NCBI GenBank assembly: GCA_030705725.1
Contig: JAUZPW010000023.1
Coordinates: 1-12,473, forward strand
DNA from: Bacillota bacterium
GTDB taxonomy: Bacteria > Bacillota > Clostridia > Oscillospirales > Butyricicoccaceae
Reading direction: 5' to 3'
Length of the DNA stretch: 12,473 nt
The notes under the pieces were generated by a model, which was not told the DNA's origin, did no database searches, and saw only the letters and a list, made by a program, of their open reading frames with translations. Below are positions 7,394 through 12,473 of the stretch, in pieces (within the stretch, counting starts at the first letter, position 1; each line of letters opens with the position of its first letter). The translations under genes were made by a program, and so were the position numbers.

Positions 7394-9117
7394 GCGAGTT
7401 CCTCCAGACTTAACTGAGACAGCGCTATTTCACGGTATACGCCGCAGCTTTTCATCAGGTCGGCGTGCATTCCCTTACCAACTATTCTGCCGTGGTCGAG
7501 AACGATGATCTGATCCGCAGACATAACAGTGCTGATCCTTTGCGCTACAATCAAAACGGTACTGTTTCCGGTTTCTTTTTTAAGGGCGGCGCGCAGGGTC
7601 GCATCCGTCTTGAAATCAAGCGCGGAGAAAGAATCGTCAAATATGAAAATCTGCGGTTTTTTAACCAGCGCGCGGGCAATCGAGAGCCTTTGTTTCTGCC
7701 CCCCTGACACGTTCGTGCCGCCCTGTGCGATGGGCGCTCCGAACTTTTCGGGCTTTTCATTGATTATTTCGGTGGCCTGAGCTATATCGGCCGCACTCAT
7801 AAGCGCCGCCTCTTCCGCGTCTTTATCTCCGTAGCTGAGGTTTGAGCCGATAGTTCCCGAAAAAAGCACGGCTTTCTGGGGCACGTAACCGATATTTTTT
7901 CTCAGGTCGTGCAGACTGACGCTTTTAATGTTTACGCCGTCGAGCAGGATATGTCCGCCCGTGGCGTCATAAAAACGCGGTATAAGATTCATAAGCGTGG
8001 ATTTGCCGCTTCCCGTCGCCCCTATAAACGCGGTAGTCTGACCGGGCAGGGCGGTAAAGCTTATATTATGCAGCACATCCTCGGAAGCGCCGGGATAACG
8101 GAAGCTTACGTCATGAAATTCGATTAAACCGCTGCAGCTCTCAATATTAGCAGCATCCGGAGCGTCCTTGACGGAGGGTTCGCTCCTGAGCACGTCGGCG
8201 ATTCGCCCTGCAGAAACGGATGCGCGCGGCACCATTATAAACGTAACCGACATCATCAAAAACGCCATTATGATCTGCATTACATACTGCATATAGGCCA
8301 TCATTTCACCGACGTCCATCTTGAAGGCGGAAACCTGATTTGAACCTACCCAGATTATGAGCACCGTGACAAGGTTCATTATGAGCATCATTGAGGGCAT
8401 CATAACCGCCATAAGACGGTTTACGTATAGGGTCGTATCGGTCAGGTCTCGGTTCGCCTTGTCAAACCGGTTTTCCTCGAATTTCTGTGTGTTGAAGGCG
8501 CGGATAACCGGCATGCCCTCAAGGTTTTCGCGGACAACCGTATTCATGCGGTCTATAAGGTTCTGAATGGACTTAAACCGCGGCAGCGCGAGCGAAAATA
8601 AAACGAAGATTATTATAAGCAAAGTAACGACCGCGACAAAAATGATCCAGGTCATGGATTTGCTATTGGCAAGTGCATGCATAATGCCGCCGACGCCCAA
8701 TATAGGCGCGTAAAAAACGATGCGGATCAGCATTACGACAAGCATCTGTATCTGCGTAATATCGTTTGTGGTTCTCGTTATCAGCGAGGAGGTTGAAAAT
8801 TTGTCAAATTCTGCATTCGAAAAGGTTTCAACCTTACAAAACAGATCGTGCCTTATCGTTCTGCTCATTCCGGCGGCGACTCTCGCCGCTATAAATCCCA
8901 CCGAAACGGAAAAAACGGTGCTTAGCACCGAAACCCCCAGCATTAAAAAACCGGTTTTTATTATGTACGAGGAATCGCCGCTTGCTATGCCGTTATTCAC
9001 CATATCCGACATATAATCCGGCAGAGACAGATCGCAGGTCGCCTGGAAAAACAGCAGAATTATCGCCAAAAGCAAAATATAAACATAAGGCTCTGCATAT
9101 TTTATAAGCCTTGTCAT
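7390..9117 (-). CDS. ABC exporter half-transporter, degenerate-site subunit (MdlA/TM287-like)
   Basis: This 575-residue half-transporter has six membrane helices (about 10-300) and a C-terminal nucleotide-binding domain (330-575). Motifs are Walker A GATGSGKS (366-373), Q-loop Gln414, a canonical signature VSGGQ (470-474) and Walker B FIFDD (491-495), where Asp495 replaces the catalytic Glu. Gln526 replaces the switch His (VAQRIST). These changes mark the subunit carrying the non-hydrolysing site in heterodimeric exporters such as TM287/288 and LmrCD. Its canonical signature completes the good ATP site of the downstream subunit. It is the first gene of the exporter operon; its promoter overlaps the palindromic operator shared with the divergent TetR gene. 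The ribosome binding site AAAGGGG is about 12 bases from the ATG and partly within a small GGGCCC-centred inverted repeat, so initiation may be modest. Confidence 0.95.
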   Translation of the reverse strand: MTRLIKYAEPYVYILLLAIILLFFQATCDLSLPDYMSDMVNNGIASGDSSYIIKTGFLMLGVSVLSTVFSVSVGFIAARVAAGMSRTIRHDLFCKVETFSNAEFDKFSTSSLITRTTNDITQIQMLVVMLIRIVFYAPILGVGGIMHALANSKSMTWIIFVAVVTLLIIIFVLFSLALPRFKSIQNLIDRMNTVVRENLEGMPVIRAFNTQKFEENRFDKANRDLTDTTLYVNRLMAVMMPSMMLIMNLVTVLIIWVGSNQVSAFKMDVGEMMAYMQYVMQIIMAFLMMSVTFIMVPRASVSAGRIADVLRSEPSVKDAPDAANIESCSGLIEFHDVSFRYPGASEDVLHNISFTALPGQTTAFIGATGSGKSTLMNLIPRFYDATGGHILLDGVNIKSVSLHDLRKNIGYVPQKAVLFSGTIGSNLSYGDKDAEEAALMSAADIAQATEIINEKPEKFGAPIAQGGTNVSGGQKQRLSIARALVKKPQIFIFDDSFSALDFKTDATLRAALKKETGNSTVLIVAQRISTVMSADQIIVLDHGRIVGKGMHADLMKSCGVYREIALSQLSLEELA

Positions 9118-9154
9118 TCTTTAAAAGGGCCCCTTTCAGCGGCAGACTAAACAC

Positions 9155-9183
9155 ATGATACTACGGTACCATATTTATGTCAA
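9155..9183 (-). promoter_or_regulatory. Sigma-A promoter of the exporter operon
   Basis: Reading the minus strand, the -35 box TTGACA (9183-9178) is separated by exactly 17 bases from the -10 box TATCAT (9160-9155). Transcription would start near 9148, giving a leader of about 30 bases before the first ABC gene. The -35 box is inside the operator palindrome, so a bound repressor would block it. Confidence 0.82.
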
Positions 9184-9199
9184 TGCATTGACATAAATA
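9172..9199. promoter_or_regulatory. Perfect 28-bp palindromic operator, probable TetR-family regulator site
   Basis: The half-site TATTTATGTCAATG (9172-9185) is followed at once by its exact reverse complement (9186-9199), giving a perfect palindrome with no central spacer. It lies between the divergent TetR gene and the ABC operon and holds both -35 boxes (9178-9183 minus, 9188-9193 plus). Its length and symmetry fit TetR-family operators. Binding by the adjacent regulator is inferred. Confidence 0.85.
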
Positions 9200-9216
9200 A
9201 TTTTTGCTGATAATAT
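9188..9216 (+). promoter_or_regulatory. Sigma-A promoter of the TetR-family gene
   Basis: The -35 box TTGACA (9188-9193), a 17-base spacer and the -10 box TAATAT (9211-9216) form a near-consensus promoter. The start point would fall near 9223, so the in-frame ATG at 9224 would be practically leaderless, which favours a downstream start. The -35 box lies in the right half of the operator, which predicts autorepression. Confidence 0.82.
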
Positions 9217-9228
9217 ATGGTATATGGT

Positions 9229-9235
9229 AGGTGAG
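9229..9235 (+). promoter_or_regulatory. Ribosome binding site deciding the TetR-family start
   Basis: AGGTGAG, six of whose bases match the complement of the 16S rRNA tail, ends six bases before the ATG at 9242. The other in-frame ATGs at 9224 and 9236 lie before or directly against this site. Confidence 0.7.
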
Positions 9236-9241
9236 ATGGGG

Positions 9242-9865
9242 ATGGGCCACGAAAACGCGACAAAAGACCGTATAAGAAATGAAGCGATAAAGCTTATACA
9301 TGAAAAGGGCTTTGGCAGCGTAACTCTGACCGAAATCTGCAAAGCCAGCGGGATTAATAAGCATACGTTCTATTACTATTTTAAATCAAAGGACGAGCTC
9401 CTTAAAAAATTTTATAGATTCCCGTGTCATATGAACAAAACAGACATGATGGAGATTTTTTCCTGCGACTCGCACGTCGAGCAGCTTTGGCTTTTAAGAA
9501 AAAATATAATGAATCACATTGCCTGCCAGGGAGTCTCGATATTAAAACAGCTACTTGTAAAAAATATTAACGATAACGTCGGTACATTTGAAATGTCTGA
9601 AGAACGCGAACATCTGAGAAAGGCCCAACTCAGCATTATTGATAAGGGGAAAGCTTCGGGCGAAATTCTGAGCCGGAAGGAAACTGAAGTTCTGCTGATT
9701 CTGCTTAACCAGTCCAGCAACGCGATAATGTTCGCGTGGTGCATTAAAAACGGCTCGTTTGATTTATGGAAGCATATTCGCTTTATGTTTGAAAAGATAC
9801 TTGACGTCTCCCCCGAGCACTGTACGGTACAGGACGATTTTATTAAGGAATATTGGTATTTCTGA
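9242..9865 (+). CDS. TetR/AcrR-family transcriptional regulator
   Basis: This 207-residue regulator has the TetR N-terminal DNA-binding domain: helix 1 in KDRIRNEAIKLIHEKGF (about 8-24), then the helix-turn-helix VTLTEICKASGINKHTFYYYF (about 27-47) and KSKDELL. The rest is an all-helical ligand-binding and dimerisation domain that resembles nothing I recognise closely, so the inducer cannot be guessed; it is probably a substrate of the exporter. ATG 9242 is chosen because AGGTGAG sits six bases upstream; earlier ATGs at 9224 and 9236 would add six or two residues. Divergent from the ABC operon and separated by the palindromic operator, it most likely represses both the exporter and itself. 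Length is normal for the family. Confidence 0.93.
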   Translation: MGHENATKDRIRNEAIKLIHEKGFGSVTLTEICKASGINKHTFYYYFKSKDELLKKFYRFPCHMNKTDMMEIFSCDSHVEQLWLLRKNIMNHIACQGVSILKQLLVKNINDNVGTFEMSEEREHLRKAQLSIIDKGKASGEILSRKETEVLLILLNQSSNAIMFAWCIKNGSFDLWKHIRFMFEKILDVSPEHCTVQDDFIKEYWYF

Positions 9866-9873
9866 TATTCCTT
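9845..9873 (+). other. Inverted repeat across the TetR-family stop codon
   Basis: AAGGAATAT (9845-9853) and ATATTCCTT (9865-9873) are perfect 9-base arms around an 11-base loop containing most of the stop codon. No T tract follows directly (the next is near 9897-9905), so it is not a standard intrinsic terminator. It might protect the 3' end or be a weak terminator. Confidence 0.4.
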
Positions 9874-9903
9874 CCGATGTATTGTGGTAATAAATTCTTT
9901 TTT

Positions 9904-9932
9904 TTGACATAAAATAACCGATATGATATAGT
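9904..9932 (+). promoter_or_regulatory. Sigma-A promoter of the riboswitch-aminomutase transcript
   Basis: TTGACA (9904-9909), a 17-base spacer and TATAGT (9927-9932) with an extended -10 TG at 9924-9925 make a strong promoter. Transcription would begin near 9939, about 25 bases before the riboswitch. Confidence 0.82.
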
Positions 9933-9963
9933 TTAATATAGCTAAAGACCAAAACTTAATAAA

Positions 9964-10098
9964 AAAAGTGCTGAATTCCTGCTGGCTTCATTAATGCAGG
10001 ATACGGGGGAACCAAATTTTGGGGTGAATCCGGGATATTTCCCGGTAGGGCTTTTTATCCTTCGGCCCGAATCCGTCAGCTAACCTCGGAAGCGTTTA
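9964..10098 (+). promoter_or_regulatory. Cyclic di-AMP riboswitch (ydaO/yuaA class)
   Basis: The conserved core of the ydaO/yuaA aptamer is present in order. GTGCTGAATTCC (9968-9979) is the 5' strand of P1 and its junction. CCTGC/GCAGG forms a hairpin (9979-9983 with 9996-10000). Then come GGGGGAACCAAA (10005-10016), GGGGTGAATCC (10021-10031), a GGGA/TCCC hairpin, TAGGGC pairing with GCCCGAA, and the highly conserved run CCGTCAGCTAACCTCGGAAGCG (10073-10094), which closes P1 with TTT. The class binds two c-di-AMP molecules and usually turns genes off through termination. It lies between a strong promoter and a terminator ahead of the aminomutase gene. This accounts for the 323-base gene-free stretch 9866-10188. 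Confidence 0.94.
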
Positions 10099-10126
10099 AG
10101 GAAGGCTTATTTATTTATACCTTAAA
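10095..10126 (+). promoter_or_regulatory. Possible antiterminator of the c-di-AMP riboswitch
   Basis: TTTAAGG (10095-10101) is exactly complementary to CCTTAAA (10120-10126). The left arm overlaps the 3' strand of riboswitch P1 and the right arm overlaps the foot of the terminator stem, so the pairing would exclude both. That is the geometry of an OFF switch in which ligand binding frees the terminator. The role is inferred. Confidence 0.45.
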
Positions 10127-10165
10127 AGCGGTTCTCACTTTTTTCAGAGTGGAGACCGCTTTTTT
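10124..10165 (+). terminator. Riboswitch-controlled intrinsic terminator
   Basis: AAAAGCGGTTCTCACT pairs with AGTGGAGACCGCTTTT through a stem with one small bulge on each side, followed by six T (10160-10165). It lies between the riboswitch and the ribosome binding site AGGGAGGTG (10177-10184), so it would stop transcription before the aminomutase gene when c-di-AMP is bound. Confidence 0.9.
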
Positions 10166-10188
10166 AATATCAGAAAGGGAGGTGCAAA

Positions 10189-11388
10189 ATGACTGAAGAT
10201 CGTTTTGAACTGCTTAGGCAGACTATCGAGGACTATGAAAACAGAAAGGACAGCATCCTGACAGGCATTGAGGACTGGGAAAAAATCGCTTTCCAGAAAC
10301 GGATAATACTGGAAAAGCTCAACGGGACCGAGCGCGACTGGGAAAATTACAGGTGGCAGCTTAAAAACAGGTTTACGGATGCCCGCGACATAGGAGACGT
10401 TTTGGGGCTTAGCGAGGAAGAAACCCGCGAAATAAGCGAGGTCGGCAAAAAATTCAGATTCGCCGTATCTCCATATTATATGTCGCTCATTGATCCTGAA
10501 GACAAAGAATCGCCAATTAAGAAGCAGGCCGTGCCGAGCGTTCTGGAGCTTGACGGAAAGGGCGAACCCGATCCTATGGACGAAGCAGGATGCGCGCCTC
10601 ACGAGCTGATTACAAGAAGATACCCGGACAGGCTCATAATCAAGGTAACGAATTTATGCGGAATGTATTGCAGGTTTTGTCAGAGAAGGCGCCTTATCGG
10701 CGAAAGGGATACGCACGCTCCGAGGGAAAAGCTTATGGAAGCGGTTGAATACGTCAGGGCAAACAAGGAAGTACGCGATATCTTGATAACCGGCGGCGAC
10801 GCCTTTCTGCTTGACGACGAGACGATCGAGTGGCTGCTTAAAGAGCTTACCGGAATAAACCATGTCGAAATAGTGCGGTTCGGAACCAGAACACCCGTTA
10901 CTTTGCCCCAAAGGATTACAAAAAATCTGGTGCAGATTCTTAAAAAGTATCATCCCGTTTATGTCAACACACATTTTAACAGCCCGAGGGAGATCACGCC
11001 TGAATCAAAGAAGGCATGCGAAATGCTTGCGGATGCAGGAATTCCGCTCGGAAACCAGATGGTGCTCTTAAACGGGGTAAATAACGACGGGCTGACGGTG
11101 AGAAAACTGAATCAAAGCCTTTTGCGTATAAGAGTAAGACCGTATTACATTTTCCACCCGAAAACCGTCACGGGCACTTCGCACTTCTGGGTCAAGCTTC
11201 AGACGGGACTGGAAATAATGGAATCCTTGAGGGGAAGAACCTCGGGGCTGGCAATTCCCACATATATAGTAAACGGGCCGAAGGGCCTCGGGAAAACGCC
11301 TATTCTGCCGAATTACCTGTCTTACATCGGAGAGGATAAAGCGGTATTCAGAAACTGGGAAGGCAAAAGGTTTGAAATCAAGAACTAA
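10189..11388 (+). CDS. eam: Probable glutamate 2,3-aminomutase (radical SAM, PLP-dependent, KamA family)
   Basis: This 399-residue enzyme belongs to the lysine 2,3-aminomutase family. It has the radical-SAM cluster motif CxxxCxxC (Cys157, Cys161, Cys164 in LCGMYCRFCQRRR), the SAM-binding GGD (202-204), the carboxylate-binding Arg144 in RRYPDR and the PLP lysine Lys369 in GKTP. Lysine aminomutases bind the substrate side chain with two Asp (293 and 330 in the Clostridium subterminale enzyme). Here these are Lys325 (FHPKTVTG) and Asn362 (IVNGPKG), the Lys/Asn pair reported for Clostridioides difficile glutamate 2,3-aminomutase and with the same 37-residue spacing. The reaction is therefore probably L-glutamate to L-beta-glutamate, a compatible solute. 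The C-terminal Cys cluster that binds zinc in clostridial lysine aminomutase is absent; the chain ends at FEIKN. A c-di-AMP riboswitch upstream supports an osmolyte role. Lysine aminomutase is the alternative. Confidence 0.85.
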   Translation: MTEDRFELLRQTIEDYENRKDSILTGIEDWEKIAFQKRIILEKLNGTERDWENYRWQLKNRFTDARDIGDVLGLSEEETREISEVGKKFRFAVSPYYMSLIDPEDKESPIKKQAVPSVLELDGKGEPDPMDEAGCAPHELITRRYPDRLIIKVTNLCGMYCRFCQRRRLIGERDTHAPREKLMEAVEYVRANKEVRDILITGGDAFLLDDETIEWLLKELTGINHVEIVRFGTRTPVTLPQRITKNLVQILKKYHPVYVNTHFNSPREITPESKKACEMLADAGIPLGNQMVLLNGVNNDGLTVRKLNQSLLRIRVRPYYIFHPKTVTGTSHFWVKLQTGLEIMESLRGRTSGLAIPTYIVNGPKGLGKTPILPNYLSYIGEDKAVFRNWEGKRFEIKN

Positions 11389-11391
11389 AAA

Positions 11392-11427
11392 AACGGGGTT
11401 GTCTTCAACGCGACAACCCCGTTCTTT
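11392..11427. terminator. Bidirectional intrinsic terminator between aminomutase and glutamine synthetase genes
   Basis: AACGGGGTTGTC (11392-11403) and GACAACCCCGTT (11412-11423) form a perfect 12-bp stem with an eight-base loop. T tracts follow on the plus strand (CTTTT) and, through the A run from 11387, on the minus strand. It serves both convergent genes, starting four bases after the aminomutase stop and nine before the glnN stop. Confidence 0.93.
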
Positions 11428-11435
11428 TATATGTG

Positions 11436-12473
11436 TTAAATATTAAAGAGAAGCTCGCTGTAAGTCGGAAACGGCCAGTATTTTTCACCGACAAGCGGCT
11501 CCAGTTCGTCGGCTACGGCGCGGAGCTCCTGCATCGAAAGAAGCACAACTTCCTTATAGTATGCCGATTGCTTGGCTATGTCGTCAAAATCCTTTGTACC
11601 CAAAAGATCAAGTTCGAGTTTTTCAGTCTTTTTATACAGGATTTCAGTCAGGGAAGAAAGCTTCTCAATAAGGCTTTTTTCAACCGCGCAGGACACGTCG
11701 GGCAGAACTTCTTTCTTTCTGATTGCCGTTTCAGACAGATCCCCGATATAAGCGCAGGCAGACGGAATAATATTCCGTTTTATCATTTCAAGCATCGTAA
11801 GCGCTTCGATGTTGAGGGTTTTGCAGTAGCCGTCCAGCATGATCTCATATCTGGAACGGATTTCGGATTCGGTCAGAATACCGTGCTTTTTAAACAGGGA
11901 AATGTTCTTTTCGGAAATAAAGTACGGCATCGCGTCCACAGTGGTTTTGAGGTTCAGCAGTCCGCGCTTTTCGGCTTCTTTTACCCAGTCTTCCGAGTAG
12001 TTATTGCCGTTGAAGATAATTCTCTTATGTTCCGATATGGTACTTTTGATCAGTTCGTCAAGCGCTGACGTAAAATCGGGAGCCTTTTCGAGAGCATCGG
12101 CAAACTGGGACAGTGCTTCAGCGACGATCGTGTTAAGCACGAAATTCGGGCCCGCGATTGAAAGCGAGGAGCCGGGCATACGGAACTCAAATTTGTTGCC
12201 GGTAAAGGCGAACGGGGAAGTGCGGTTGCGGTCCGTCGTATCCTTGAAGAAATGCGGAAGCATATTGACGCCGACCTTGATTACGGTCTTATCCTTTTGG
12301 TTGTACGGGCTGTCGTTTACTATGGACTCCAGAACCGCGGAGAGGTCGTCGCCAATAAACATCGAAATGATCGCCGGGGGCGCTTCGTTAGCTCCGAGAC
12401 GGTGGTCGTTTCCCGCGGTCGCGACCGACAGACGCAGGAGATCCTGATATTCGTCGACGGCTTTAATCACCGC
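11436..12473 (-). CDS. glnN: Glutamine synthetase type III (C-terminal part; start outside window)
   Basis: About 345 residues are visible of a protein that is normally near 700 in the GSIII family; the open frame runs off the right edge, so the GTG at 12470 is an internal Val codon, not a start. The enzyme makes glutamine from glutamate, ammonia and ATP in the cytoplasm as a large dodecamer. Diagnostic GSIII blocks are SVATAGNDHRLGANEAPPAI (near the window edge) and DRNRTSPFAFTGNKFEFRMP, the latter carrying conserved active-site residues. The rest is the helical GSIII C-terminal domain, ending ELLFNI. It is convergent with the aminomutase gene. Regulation cannot be judged because the promoter is outside. 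GSIII is common in Clostridia, Bacteroidetes and cyanobacteria. Confidence in the family is very high. Confidence 0.95.
   Translation of the reverse strand, partial: AVIKAVDEYQDLLRLSVATAGNDHRLGANEAPPAIISMFIGDDLSAVLESIVNDSPYNQKDKTVIKVGVNMLPHFFKDTTDRNRTSPFAFTGNKFEFRMPGSSLSIAGPNFVLNTIVAEALSQFADALEKAPDFTSALDELIKSTISEHKRIIFNGNNYSEDWVKEAEKRGLLNLKTTVDAMPYFISEKNISLFKKHGILTESEIRSRYEIMLDGYCKTLNIEALTMLEMIKRNIIPSACAYIGDLSETAIRKKEVLPDVSCAVEKSLIEKLSSLTEILYKKTEKLELDLLGTKDFDDIAKQSAYYKEVVLLSMQELRAVADELEPLVGEKYWPFPTYSELLFNI

Noticed and set aside
9123..9136. AAAGGGCCCCTTT-like inverted repeat before the first ABC gene, as a terminator or attenuator.
   Set aside because: The stem is very short, asymmetric by one base, overlaps the probable ribosome binding site and has no T tract; at most it slows initiation.
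9904..9917. TTGACATAAAATAA in the riboswitch promoter resembles the operator half-site TTGACATAAATA, hinting that the TetR-family protein also controls the aminomutase.
   Set aside because: There is no second inverted half-site, the spacing differs by one base, and most of the match is the -35 box plus A/T-rich sequence. Chance is the simpler explanation.
10189..11388. Assignment as lysine 2,3-aminomutase (ablA/kamA) for N-acetyl-beta-lysine synthesis.
   Set aside because: Both side-chain-binding Asp are replaced (Lys325, Asn362), and no acetyltransferase partner gene (ablB) is adjacent.
11433..12068. A 211-codon plus-strand open frame opposite the glutamine synthetase.
   Set aside because: It is a shadow of a strongly conserved gene, and its start lies in the terminator-proximal sequence with no ribosome binding site.

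Overview
The window looks like chromosomal DNA from a moderate-GC member of the Clostridia (Firmicutes/Bacillota). The evidence is the strong AGGAGG-type ribosome binding sites, sigma-A promoters with consensus TTGACA boxes, a c-di-AMP (ydaO/yuaA) riboswitch, a type III glutamine synthetase and a clostridial-type glutamate 2,3-aminomutase. I cannot name the genus. No rRNA, tRNA, insertion sequence, CRISPR or prophage signal is visible, and gene packing is tight.

Region 1 (1-2333, plus strand) is the end of a probable operon: the C-terminal part of a PLP-dependent aminotransferase, a PfkB-family 2-keto-3-deoxygluconate kinase and an amidohydrolase-2-type metal-dependent hydrolase. It looks like sugar-acid or amino-sugar-acid catabolism, but only the kinase has a reasonably firm reaction. 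A perfect hairpin flanked by A and T tracts ends it and also ends the convergent operon.

Region 2 (2350-9865) is an export locus. Five minus-strand genes encode a heterodimeric ABC exporter (one subunit with a degenerate ATP site, one with a complete site), a short EmrA/HlyD-like adaptor without a hairpin, a long HlyD/MacA-like adaptor with a coiled-coil hairpin, and a secreted TolC-family protein. A divergent TetR-family gene lies next to the first ABC gene. The intergenic region holds a perfect 28-bp palindrome that contains the -35 boxes of both divergent promoters, so one repressor dimer pair could shut both. An ABC exporter with two adaptors and a TolC-like protein is a tripartite-efflux parts list, which is unexpected if the host has a single membrane.

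Region 3 (9904-11427) is a riboswitch-controlled gene. A consensus promoter is followed by a c-di-AMP riboswitch, an overlapping inverted repeat that could act as antiterminator, an intrinsic terminator, and then a radical-SAM/PLP aminomutase. The two aspartates that bind the lysine side chain in lysine 2,3-aminomutase are Lys and Asn here, the pattern known for glutamate 2,3-aminomutase. The likely product is beta-glutamate, a compatible solute, which makes biological sense under c-di-AMP control.

Region 4 (11436-12473, minus strand) is the C-terminal half of a type III glutamine synthetase, convergent with the aminomutase and sharing a bidirectional terminator. Its start lies beyond the window.
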